Assembly: GCF_028583425.1 (NCBI RefSeq)
Contig: NC_072795.1
Location: forward strand, 7,525,001 to 7,589,000
Reading direction: 5' to 3'
From: Eublepharis macularius
Taxonomy: Eukaryota; Chordata; Lepidosauria; Squamata; Eublepharidae
DNA: 64,000 nucleotides
The notes under the pieces were generated by a model. It was given only the letters and a program-made list of their open reading frames with translations. It did no database searches and was not told where the DNA came from. Made by a program: the position numbers and the translations under genes. Below are positions 41,788 to 51,830 of the stretch, piece after piece (position 1 is the stretch's first letter; every line of letters begins with the position of its first letter).

Positions 41788-42007
41788 TAGAATAGTAAAG
41801 AGTCCAGTAGCACTTTTACGACTAACCAACTTTATTGGAGCATAAGCTTTTGAGAGCCACAGCTCTCTTTGTCAGGGGCATCTGATGAAGAGAGCTGTAC
41901 CTCTCGGAAGCTTATGCCACAATAAAGTCGGTTAGTCTTAAAGGTGCTACTGGACTCTTTACTATTTTGCGACTACAGACTAACACCGCTTTCTCCTCTG
42001 GATCTAT
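41788..42007. repeat. Fold-back repeat, hammerhead-like family, with direct flanking repeat
   Basis: Flanked by AAACAAACAG at 41778-41787 and 42008-42017. Two inverted halves: GAGTCCAGTAGCACTTTTAC and TAAAGGTGCTACTGGACTC. Centre CATCTGATGAAGAGAGCTG. Right end ACAGACTAACACCGC and CTCTGGATCT. Confidence 0.85.
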
Positions 42008-42017
42008 AAACAAACAG

Positions 42018-42836
42018 GAGAATTTCCCCCTTTTTTCTTTCTGTACCCTTATTTGTGTAAAAAGAAAAAAAAGAAAAAATCTTCCGAGTGTTGAGTAAGC
42101 CTCTCCCCCCCCGCTCCCTCTTCCTCCCTCTCTGCTGCAGATCTTCCTCTCAGCTCCATGCCATGACCCTGGGAGACAGAGCCAAAGACCAAGATAGCTT
42201 TCACCATTTGGCTTTCACCTCTGGGCCAGCTCTGGATCTAAAAAGGCAGAAGTCCTGCTAGAATGTCTTACAGTAGCAGGCTGGCGCCCTAAATCCCTTC
42301 TCACCTTTGGCTCTGAAAGGGCGTCAGACAAATTCAGAGTGGGTAGATCTTTCCATGACCACATCATAGATCCTCCATGTGCAGATGCAATCTACCCATT
42401 AATATCTGTTGCTGAGGAGCAAGGAGAAACATTGCTGCCTTTACTTTCTGCTTCTGGACTTTGCAGGAGCAGTTGCCTTATGGTTGAAAACCAGATGCTA
42501 GACGAGATGCTTATTTGGTAGGAAGGGCAGGGCTCTTCCTATAGTGCCGTCATATGTCCTGAAGACCAGCTGGGCATTGACATGATACAAGGAAGAAGGG
42601 GAGGTGGCCAAAGCCTAAGGAAGGGTGTGTGTGTGTGTGTGTGTGATGGTAGCGCAGGAGGCAATAGCTAGCGTGGTGTAAAGGTTAGTGTCGGACTACA
42701 ATCCAGAGGGCCAGGATCAGCTCTTTGCTGAGCTCCATGAAGGAAAAGTTGGCTAAAAATGCAATAATGTATGTGTCTGTCCATCTTCTGTGGCGAGAAG
42801 TCTGGGATAATGGTCTGTTTTTCTGTTGTTTCCCAG
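42018..42836. other. Scramblase intron 6, end part
   Basis: Mostly unique. A short GT run at 42627-42645 and a SINE 5' fragment at 42668-42722 (GCTAGCGTGGTGTAAAGG). Confidence 0.5.
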
Positions 42837-42863
42837 AACTTCATGTTCTTCGAAGTGAGCTGA
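42837..42863 (+). CDS. PLSCR-family exon 7, C-terminus and stop
   Basis: A 27-bp terminal coding exon after the acceptor TTGTTTCCCAG. It encodes NFMFFEVS and TGA. FMFFE is the nearly invariant scramblase C-terminus, and a tiny last coding exon is normal for the family. Found by the conserved end and splice site, since it is too short to detect otherwise. Confidence 0.87.
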   Translation, partial: NFMFFEVS

Positions 42864-43110
42864 GGGGACCCTTTGCTGCAAAGAGCAACGTGCGAGGCCA
42901 TCAAAGACTCTTACCACTGAGGCCGGTCCACCTGGTACCACCCACCATGCTTCCGTTGAGGGGGTGGGCGCGCTTCTGGATGTCTTCTGGCCTTTCTGTT
43001 GCGTCTTTCATGACAGGCATTAAGGAGAAGAAATGTACCTGTATCATCCGCCCACCGGTGCCTGCTGGGAAATGTTTGGAAGTGTTTGGAGCACCAAAGA
43101 CCCATCAGAG

Positions 43111-43291
43111 GCAACCAGTTTGGTGGAGTGGTTAAGAACAGCAGGAGTCTAATCTGGAGAACCGGGTTTGACTCCCCACTCCTCCGCTTGAAACCAGCTG
43201 GGTGACCTTGGATCACTCCCAGCTCTCTTGTGGGTGTTAAGTTGTCCCGATGGGCAGTATATAAATCAAATGTTGCTGTTATTATTATTAT
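43111..43291 (+). mobile_element. tRNA-derived SINE, internally shortened
   Basis: CCAGTTTGGTGGAGTGGTTA, GGGTTTGACTCCCC and GGCAGTATATAAATCAAATG; lacks part of the middle. Confidence 0.75.
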
Positions 43292-43442
43292 TTTCCTCGC
43301 TCTAAAGGATAGCTTATATCTTTGAACACACACACAGAGTCTCTTATCTCTGTCTTTTTCTGATGTTTATGAGTCCTCATTTGCTTGGAGGCAAAGATCT
43401 GAATGCGGTAGCCTATGATACATGTTCGTCATGTATTTTATG

Positions 43443-43702
43443 CAGGGCTTTTTTTCTGGGAAAAGAGGTGGTGGAACGCAAGACCGCACAATGACCTCAC
43501 TTTGGGTCAGCTGGAACAAGAGGGGAGTTTTTTAAAGTTTAAATTGTCCTGGCGAAAATGGTCACATGGCCGGTGGCCCCGCCCCCTGATCTCCAGACAG
43601 AGGGGAGTTTAGATTGCAGGGGGTGGGGCCACCAGCCATGTGACCATTTTCAAGAGGTGCCGGAATTCTGTTCCACTGCATTCCTGCTGAAAAAAAGCCC
43701 TG
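43443..43702 (+). mobile_element. hAT-type MITE, CAGGGCTTTTTTTC family
   Basis: Flanks ATTTTATG and AATTTATG (7 of 8). Complete ends. Confidence 0.88.
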
Positions 43703-44049
43703 AATTTATGCATGATTGTACAAGATGCTGTTACATTAAAAAAATGGCACTGGAACCAGGTCAGAGAAAAAGGTGGCAACAAGTTGGCATTGCTTTGTTC
43801 CACTTGGAGCCGGGGGCCTTTTCTTGTCCTTGTGAAGTGGCGGGGCAGACACTGCAATTCTGCAAGGCCTCTGTAAGGATAACTTAAAAAAAAAATCAAT
43901 CTGCTTGTTTTAAGTTGGTTTTTAAAAATGTATTTGTTGCTAGGAGGTTTCAACGGCTTTTATGTTGGTTTTTAACTCTTACTGTGTAAATTGCTCGGAA
44001 AGTAAAAGGTGGATACTGCAAATAATAATGCAAGCTAAGTTGAAAGGAG

Positions 44050-44420
44050 AGATCCAGAGGAGTTAGCCGTGTTAGTCTGCAGTAGCAAAATAGTAGAGTC
44101 CAGTAGCACCTTTAAGACTAACCAAGTTTATTGTAGCATAAACTTTCGAGAGCCACAGCTCTCTTCGTCAGATGCACCGTCAGCTTTTGAGAACCACAGC
44201 TCTCTTCGTCAGATGCATCGTCAGCTTTTGAGAACCACAGCTCTCTTCGTCAGATGCACTGTCAGCTTTCAAGAACGACAGCTCTCTGTGGTTCTTGAAA
44301 GCTGTGGTTATCGAAAGCCAGTGATGCATCTGATGAAGAGAACTGTGTCTCTCAAAAGCTTATGTTACAATAAAGTTGGTTAGTCTTAAAGGTGCTACTA
44401 GACTCTTTACTGTTTTGAGA
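44050..44420. repeat. Fold-back repeat, hammerhead-like family, with tandem core units
   Basis: Outer arms as in the 41788 copy. The centre has three head-to-tail 41-bp units, with CGTCAGATGCA at 44166, 44207 and 44248, each containing GAGAACCACAGCTCTCTT. Confidence 0.85.
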
Positions 44421-44439
44421 GGGGAGATAATTCTTGAAA

Positions 44440-44862
44440 CCTTCTTAACTGGGTGCAGCTCTCGCCTTGTGGACCGATTTTTCTGAGGTCAGGAAGTCCT
44501 CCTCATTTCTATGAATGTGCAAATCATAAATGTTCAGGAGGGCATTACGAAAAGGGATTTGATCTGTAGTCTAATGGAACGGCTCAGGAGAATGCTTTTA
44601 TAAGGGAATAGGATTATATATGGCAATGCTTATTGTGTATATCATCTTGCTTTTATTGCAGTCCTGTACCTTTGTAATCCACTCTCTGTATTGTTCACGG
44701 ACCATTTTCTATTTGCATTGTTTCCTAATTTCTGTAATCCTAACCCTGTTGCATTTTTCCGAGATGTCCCGTGCTGTCTGAAGGAATTGTTTTCTGTATT
44801 TTGTAACCCGCTTTTAAGTCTCTGTGAGAAAGGCAGGCTACACATGAAGTAAATAAATAAAC
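44440..44862 (+). mobile_element. LINE 3' fragment (L2-like)
   Basis: TGTAACCCGCTTTTAAGTCT, CTGTGAGAAAGGCAGGCTAC and an AAAT-rich end. The left limit is uncertain. Confidence 0.55.
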
Positions 44863-45072
44863 GAGTCAAAGGCTGACGTCCAAATCCCTGAGTTGATGTT
44901 TTGGGGTGATGACACCGAAATGGGGTGAAAGCAGTGCGCTCATCTGTTCAAACTCAGGGCAACATTTCCTGGATTGGCATTGGCTGCTTCCGAAAGCTCA
45001 GCACCAATCCAGTTCTGATTATCTATGTAGCATCCTGATGCCAACCTAAACACTGGGATCACTTACATGTCT

Positions 45073-45680
45073 GATCCAGGAATCACTGCCCTCACTCTCA
45101 GTTGGCTTTGCTTGTTGCCGATCCAGGAATCACTGCCCTCGCTCTCAGTTGGCTTTGCTTGTTGCCGATCCAGGAATCACCACCCTCGCTCTCAGTTGGC
45201 TTTGCTTGTTGCTGACCCAGGAATCACTGCCCTCGCTCTCAGCTGGCTTTGCTTGTTGCTGATCCAGGAATCACTGCCCTCGCTCTCAGTTGGCTTTGCT
45301 TGTTGCTGATCCAGGAATCACTGCCCTTGCTCTCAGTTGGCTTTGCTTGTTGCGGATCCAAGAATCACCACCCTCGCTCTCAGTTGGCTTTGCTTGTTGC
45401 TGATCCAGGAATCACTGCCCTCACCCTCAGCTGGCTTTGCTTGTTGCTGATCCAGGAATCACTGCCCTCACCCTGAGCTGGCTTTGCTTGTTGCTGATCC
45501 AGGAATCACTGCCCTTGCTCTCAATTGGCTTTGCTTGTTGCTGATCCAGGAATCAACGCCCTCACCCTCAGCAGGTTTTGCTTGTTGCTGATCCAGGAAT
45601 CACTGCCCTTCTTCTCAGCTGTTTGCTTGTTGTTGATACAGGAATCACTGCCCTTACCCTCAGTTGGCTTTGCTTGTCTG
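45073..45680. repeat. 47-bp minisatellite, about 13 units
   Basis: Unit GATCCAGGAATCACTGCCCT plus CGCTCTCAGTTGGCTTTGCT plus TGTTGCT; starts at 45073, 45120, 45167 and onwards. 47 is not a multiple of 3, so open frames across it change phase and are not genes. Confidence 0.95.
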
Positions 45681-45764
45681 ATTTGCTGTGTCTGATTTGT
45701 CTGATTTGTTGTCTGATTTGCTGTGTCTGATTTGCTGTGCTGATGTTTTGGGGTGAGGCAGGGA

Positions 45765-45975
45765 ATACTTTACCCTGATCCAGATGGCCCAGGCTAGCCT
45801 GATCTTGCAAGCTCTCGGAACGTAACCTGGTTAGAACTTGGATGGGAGACCAATAAGAAAGTCCAGGGTTGCGCTGAAGAGGAAGGCAACAGCAAACCAC
45901 CTCTGTTCGCCTCTTGCTTTGAAACCCCTACGGGCTTGGCATGAGTTGGCTGCAACTTGATGGTACTTTACACAC
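45765..45975 (+). mobile_element. 5S rRNA-derived SINE
   Basis: CTGATCTTGCAAGCTCTCGG, ACCTGGTTAGAACTTGGATG and GGGAGACC follow 5S rRNA. Tail GGCAACAGCAAACCACCTCT and ATGAGTTGGCTGCAACTTGA. Confidence 0.8.
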
Positions 45976-47590
45976 ACAGGGAATACTTCAGCCTCCCCCT
46001 GCCCCACCATTACTTTTTAACCAAAAATCAAAATAGGAATGTGCTTGGCTCACAGCCTGAATCCTGTCTTGGGATAAAACTCACAGCATTTGTACAATAT
46101 ATGAGATTAATAGTAAAACTGTTGGGATGCAGTCCACGGATACGTTTTGTTAATGGTGGGGATGTTCCTTCACTGCAAGGAGCTTTTGGCTGGTGCCTCT
46201 TGCATCAGCAGACAGTCCTGCTGTTAAAAGAACAGATTTAGAGAATCCAGCTCTACTTTCAGTTCCCAATTCTCCTTGACATTTCTTTTATTACTCCAGC
46301 TGTGCTCTAGATCATATGATCAAATAATACAGAGAGACACTAACTGCATTTAGCCCCTCTCAGATTTATTAAGTAACATTTCAATCCAGCTTCCCCTTCC
46401 AATATAGTTTCCTTGTCCCAGCCTCGGTTGACTTCAAGGTTTGCAAAGTTTTTTAGGGCCAAGTCGCATGTACCCTGCCTCTTTAAATATAAGGAACTGT
46501 CTTGTACCCAGGCAATCTGGTGTTAACACAACATTTAGAATTCTCTGTCCCAGAAAACCTATTTTTTCTCCAAAAAGAATGGAATTCTATGAATTGTATT
46601 GATTTTGTTCATACGAGTTATTTGTGTATCTGTGATCACCCTGATTGGCTAAGTTGTTGCGATGGCACAGAATGTGTACAAACATTCCAACTGACTTGGG
46701 AACAAAGCTATCAGAATGTCTGCAGCCCAGGTTCCTTGAGAGCATAGGAAGTTGTTAGTTTGGCTGAGAGTTAAACCTCACACTGTGGTAGGATGAAGAT
46801 AAGGATTATAGAAGAGCTAGATACAGTCCAAAGGCAAGAGGGTGAATTAAATGTACAGGTGCAGAGACTAGAAAAATAGATGAAGGGGAAGGGGTCTGGA
46901 AGCACAGAGCAGAACTGGATGATATAGGAATTTAGGAACTGAACTGAAACCTATAGTTCTTTGACTCTAGGTTTCAATGATTTGAACTAAACAGCCAGTT
47001 CTTTGACTATAGGTTTCATATCAGATAATCTATTCTGGATCAGATAACCATGAGGAAGGATGAGGAATTAAGTAGGACATGGGAGTCCACTCCCAAGCCA
47101 CTAGAAATCCTTGAGAGCTATTCTTGGTTTCTGCCATTTTCACCAAGTTCTGCTGTATTCCTTCCAGGATTGCTATCATCTTACACAGAATTCTGTGCCA
47201 CAATATTGGGGATTCTGGGACACATGCTCACCTCCCATGTGGATTGCCTTGCTCACAACAAAATCCCTCAGGTATGGACCAACCGTCTTCAAAGACTAGA
47301 AAGTTGCATATAATTTTAAAATGAAACTTGAGTTGCTCAGGATGCTAGATTCTGAGCTTAATGCCACATTTGAGAGTCCATGATAGCCTAGTTCAATCTA
47401 CTGAGATTGGGATCCGCTTTCCAAGATCTCAGGCAGAGGCATTGCCTAGCCCTCCTGAGACCTTTCAGGTGGGGTTCTCAGGGGCTTGGCCATGTTCCCA
47501 CTGAGAAGGTAAGCCAGCGTAGGGCTGTACCACTTCAGAATGCAAGGGGAGGGGCTCAATAAAAAAAGACTTCTTGAACAGAGAAAGGTA
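45976..47590. other. Intergenic, no feature recognised
   Basis: About 1.6 kb of unique, AT-rich sequence. A tandem-like GTTCTTTGACT echo occurs at 46956 and 46996. No coding exon found. Confidence 0.45.
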
Positions 47591-47823
47591 TAACAACAAC
47601 AACAACATTCCATTTATATACCGCCCTTCAGGATGACTTAACACCCACTCAGAATGGTTTACAAAGTATACCATTATTATCCCCACAATAAGTCCGAGAA
47701 GCTGTGACTGACCCAAGGTCACCCAGCTGGCTTCAAGTGCAGGAGTGGGGAATCAAACCCGATTCTCCAGATTAGAGTCCTGCGGTCTTAACCACTATAC
47801 CAAACTAACCACTACACTAAACT
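47591..47823 (-). mobile_element. tRNA-derived SINE
   Basis: AAC repeats, ATTTATATACCGCCCTTCAG, GTCACCCAGCTGGCTTCAAG and TAACCACTATACCAAACTAA. Confidence 0.8.
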
Positions 47824-49329
47824 GGTAGATACTAAAAGACAAGGCTCTAGGCTAGCCTGCCTCAAAGAAGCTCTGATGGATTGTCTTCCTGTCCAGCATT
47901 CTGCTTCCCATGATTGAAGGCATCCAGGAAGTCTGGAAACTTAGCAAGAAGACAAAAGCCCTCTCTTCTTCCTCCGGCAATGGTATTCAGAGACCCTGAA
48001 GGTATTTTTTGGTCTGGAGAAGCATATAATCATGGTAGCCCCCAGTTGCAACCTGAAGTGGGAAAGCCCAGAAACAGAAGAACCAAAAATAGGTCCTTGA
48101 GCATGGAAAACATGTGCTCTACTGGCTGAGCTACACTTCCTCTTTGCACTGTAAAGTCCACAGCTGACCAATTCAAGCCATCATTTCAGTGGCACCCTTT
48201 TTATTCCGGCTTTGGCATCGATTAGAATAAGACCGGCCCAACAGAACTCAGTTGCTAAACCAAGAGTTGGCGAAACTTCAGCTCCTCTTGGCTTTCATTT
48301 TTTGGGGAGCAGTTGAGTATGTTCAGCGGAGCATCGAACTGAAACAAAACTTGTCTCGAGACATTCCTGAACTGCATCTTGTCTTAAAAGAACACCATGG
48401 GACGGCAGTGTTTTCCCATTGAGCAGCAGGTCTCTTGCTTTGTATAGACTCCTAGCCACAGAGGAGAGCGGATGAAACAGCAGTGGCTTGTTCCGTGCAC
48501 AGTTGGGACTGAAAGCAAGACTAAATCCTTAAGTGCTGTCATTTGCAAAGCAATTAATGCAACATGGTGTGAAAGTGTCTGCTGTAGCAGTTTAAGCTCC
48601 CTGAATGTGGATATTGCTTTTGCTCGTATCACCCAAGAGCTATTATAAAGGAGAGCAAATCTCGCCCTCCCCCTGCCCCCGTTCCCAAATAATCAATATT
48701 GGAAACAGCTGGGAGCTTGTGTTTATCTGAATAATAAATGTCAAAACGTGGCAGTTGAGGCTGCCCTTTAAGTAGCGGAAGCACAAATTGCATCTAGAAA
48801 GGACAAGAAGAAAACTGAGGGACAGCGATCGCAGTGCGCAACAGAAAAGATGGCATGGAGCTGGAGGTAGGGGTAATACGGCTGGCACACACATGCGCTG
48901 GCTGCCACCATGCAAAAGATCACCCACGGTGTGGGAATATGGGTAGATCAGCCCGAGAAGATGCCAGGGGAGCCACTGTCCAGAGCAGGGTTATGTGGAC
49001 ACATGGTAGCTACAAGATCGAACCCAGGAAGCCTCCCCCACCCCCGGTTCGAATCTTGTCTCAGCCACAAACTCTGGTTTCTGCCTCACCCCTCCCATCT
49101 ACAATAGCACCACTAACCTGTAAAGGTTACTGAAATAATAGATGCAATGATGTTTGAATTAGGACTAGAACTGCTAAGGAATAATGCTGTGGAAGCGGCC
49201 GACAATGTGGCATCCCAAACGGAATCCGCCGTCTTGGGAATCTGTCCTTTGAAAAAGGTTACCAGCTTGCATAAAAACTGTCTTATGCCTGGGCAGATCG
49301 TACTGCTCTACTGAGCTATTAAAATATTC
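47824..49329. other. Intergenic, mostly single-copy
   Basis: No gene. The block 48640-48830 (with AAATAATCAATATTGGAAAC and TGTTTATCTGAATAATAAAT) is AT-rich and looks complex rather than repetitive; a possible conserved element. Confidence 0.4.
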
Positions 49330-49622
49330 ATAACTCTTACTTTTCTTTTTGGTTCAAATCTGAAGCCCTCCTTCAAATTAAGGGTCTCTTCCTTTGGAGG
49401 AAGAGCCATTTAAGCTCCTCGGAGGATTGGATCTACCCTACCCAATCAGACCACCAGATGTCTAGCTTAGTATTGTTGACTCTGTCTGGAGGTGTTCCCT
49501 AGCAGAGAAAAGTCTGTCTCAGCAGCTGCCCCCTGCAGTTTTTTTCTGCGTCTTCCAATTCTGTAATTCACCTTGAGTCACAAGAAGAAAGGTGGACTAC
49601 AAATGAAGTAAATAAATAAATA
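49330..49622 (+). mobile_element. LINE 3' tail
   Basis: TCTGTAATTCACCTTGAGTC, AAAGGTGGACTACAAATGAA and AAAT repeats. Left limit uncertain. Confidence 0.5.
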
Positions 49623-49645
49623 CTCTGTAACTGGAGTTACACCCT

Positions 49646-49850
49646 GACCTGGATAGCCCAGGTGAGCCTGCGAAGCTAAGCAGGGTTGGTCTTGGTTAGT
49701 AATTGGATGGGAGACCGCCAACGAAGACCAGGGTTGCAGAGGCAGGCAATGACAAACCACCTCTGTTAAGTCTCTTGCCATGAAAATCCCACCAGGGGTC
49801 GCCATAAGCCAGCAATGCCTTGAGGGCACTCTCCACCACCAACAACTGGC
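49646..49850 (+). mobile_element. 5S rRNA-derived SINE
   Basis: CCTGACCTGGATAGCCCAGG, GCGAAGCTAAGCAGGGTTGG, TTGGATGGGAGACCGCC. Tail GGCAATGACAAACCACC. Confidence 0.85.
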
Positions 49851-50767
49851 GTTACAAGGGGTTGAACCTGGGACTTTCACATATAAAATAGGCGCTCCAC
49901 AGCTAAGCCATGGGGCATTCTTCATGGCTTCCAGTTCCAAGTATGCAGGCAACGCTTGGTGAAATTTCATAAACCAGAGTAACGATTTCCAACAGCAGCC
50001 CCTAAAAGTCCTTTTCTATAATTACCTGCTGCGATTAAGTAAAATACAAATGCACGTAATTGAAACAAAGCTGAGAATTCATCTCGTTATAGAATTACGG
50101 AGCTTTTTTTAAAAAAAAAATCTCCAGTGTACCTAGCACTCCCTCCAGGCAACATTGAGCATCCCTCAATACCTTTCTCGTTCTTAAGTGTTTCATACTC
50201 TTTGGCCCAGACCACTGGAAATATAGCCCTGGTGGCCACTGAAATGAGTGGGAGACAGTAGCTGGCACCTGACTTTGCCTGCCTGCATCTTCCTCTTAAA
50301 ACCTGCAGCTTTACAATCCTGTTGTTAAAAGGGTGCTAGCTAAGGGCACCAGCCACTGAAGGGACCAGGAAGACCGTGGTTTGTTTCTTATCAAGATTTC
50401 TTCAAGTGCAATAAAGTTTCTTCTTCAGGACAGTAGAAACCGTTTACTCAGAGGGACGTTCTTTTTGTAGAAAACCAGCTGTACGGCCATCAGTTACAAA
50501 AGTAGTTCAGGCCTTTTGGGGCTCTTGGTCCTGCTCGGTGCTCACAAGACCCTGCGTGTCAGGAAGCGGTGACGAAAATCTAGATTTTGCGCCTGAAATG
50601 TGTCGGGAACATTTGAAAGTATGTGATTGTAGCACTAATTATATTATCTGCATTACAGAAAGTTGTGGTAGGACTGATGTTGGAGTCAGTAGTCTGGGCT
50701 GGTGCATACACACTGTCCCTAATCTGGAGTTCTCATCCCTGGCAAATTACTGTCCTTATTGAGCGTT
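49851..50767. other. Intergenic, with an AT-rich single-copy block
   Basis: No gene recognised. The block 49970-50100 contains TATAATTACCTGCTGCG and GCACGTAATTGAAACAAAG, motifs of homeodomain-site type. Confidence 0.4.
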
Positions 50768-50990
50768 TGCCCTGACCTGAGTAGCCCAGGTGAGCCTGAT
50801 CTTGTCAGATCTCAGAAGCTAAGCAGGGTCGGCCTTGGTTAGTAATTGGATGGGAGACCTCCAAGGAAGTCCAGGGCTGCAGAGGCAACCAATGACAAAC
50901 CACCTCTGTTAGTCTCTTGCTGTGAAAAGCTCAGCAGGGGTCGCTATAAGTCATCTATGACTTGAGGGCACTCTCCATCACCACTGGGCT
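50768..50990 (+). mobile_element. 5S rRNA-derived SINE
   Basis: CCTGATCTTGTCAGATCTCA and GAAGCTAAGCAGGGTCGG preserve the 5S A and C box region well. Tail GTCGCTATAAGTCATCTATG. Confidence 0.88.
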
Positions 50991-51293
50991 TTTAGGAGAG
51001 ATCCTTGAGGATGACTTTTAAAAGATATTGTTGTACACAACTTCCTCTCTCTCTTGCATCCCAATACCTGCCCATCTCAATCATGTCCTCTGTATGTGTT
51101 TGTGTGCGTGTTATGTGCTATCAAGTCTTTTCCAACTGATGGAGACTATATGATTGACCTTTAAAATGTCCTTTCATTGACAGCCTTGCTCAGGTTGCCT
51201 TGAAGCATGAGGAAAGGTGGGATATGTTTTAATAAAAAATAATAATAAAGATCTTGCAAACTGAAGGACGTGGCTTCTTTTATTCTGTCCAGC

Positions 51294-51534
51294 CAGGGCT
51301 TTTTTTCAGCAGGAACACAATGGAACGGAGTTCCGGCACCGCTCGGTGGCGCAGAGGGCAATCTAAACTCCCCCCTGACTGGAGATCATGGGGCGGGGGC
51401 CACTGGTCATGTGACCATTTTCAACTAGGGCAATTTAAATTTGAAAAAACTCCCCCCTTGTTCCAGCTGACCCAAAGTGACGTCATTGTGAAGTCTTGAG
51501 TTCCACCACCCCTTTTCCCAGAAAAAAAGCCCTG
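51294..51534 (-). mobile_element. hAT-type MITE, CAGGGCTTTTTTTC family, reverse
   Basis: CAGGGCTTTTTTTCAGCAGG to CCCAGAAAAAAAGCCCTG. Flanks TGTCCAGC and AGTCCAGC (7 of 8). Confidence 0.88.
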
Positions 51535-51724
51535 AGTCCAGCCATCTTGTTTTGGGTCTTCCTCTTTTCCTACTGCTTTCCAATTTTCCTAGCATTCTTG
51601 ACTTTTCTAGAGTCTTGTCTTCTCAAGTACGATAGCCTCAGGTTTGTCATTTTAGCTTCTAGGGAGAATTCAAGCTTGATCTTATCTAGAACCCGCTTGT
51701 TTGTCTAGAACCCACACTGATCTG

Positions 51725-51830
51725 TTGCAGCAGACATAAATCGGAGTCTTGGGGCACCTTTAGGACAGACGTGTTTTTTGTCTAGCCTAAAGTATTGTGG
51801 ACCAGAGCCCACTTGCTCAGGAGCCAAGGA
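51725..51830. repeat. Fragment of the fold-back family, diverged
   Basis: CTTGGGGCACCTTTAGGAC and GTGGACCAGAGCCCACTTG. Confidence 0.45.

Larger units (their letters stand above)
28095..42863 (+). other. Phospholipid scramblase family gene, seven coding exons
   Basis: Gene-level entry for the exons listed separately. If translation starts at 28095, the joined reading frame has 342 codons and a stop, all phases match (1-1-2-0-1-0) and all introns are GT-AG. PLSCR proteins are single-pass, palmitoylated, Ca2+-responsive membrane proteins linked to lipid scrambling and nuclear roles. Seen here: a poorly conserved N-terminus of about 130 residues; a SQLCITSKVEL helix equivalent to the family's QILIHQQIEL; beta-barrel strands; a cysteine patch CLCCCP; a WKRWPGF segment equivalent to KxWSGF; a C-terminal hydrophobic helix LLAATFLLNFMFFEVS. 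The Ca2+ loop is divergent. Not PLSCR1, 3, 4 or 5 by any feature I recognise; probably a separate clade member. No PPxY-type proline-rich N-terminus is visible. Confidence 0.88.

Noticed and set aside
41530..41845. Frames of repeated LFVCLFVC or NKQTNKQT
   Set aside because: Translation of the CAAA simple repeat.
42097..42180. Exon candidate after CTCTCTGCTGCAG at 42128-42140
   Set aside because: Good acceptor, but the following peptide does not fit the scramblase, and the frame is already completed by the 42837 exon.
45067..45476. Leucine-rich repeated frames in the 47-bp minisatellite
   Set aside because: Unit length is not a multiple of three, so no stable protein repeat; no start context or homology.
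49646..50990. Genuine 5S rRNA genes
   Set aside because: Only the internal-promoter part matches; all copies share a SINE tail and lack the full 120-nt gene.
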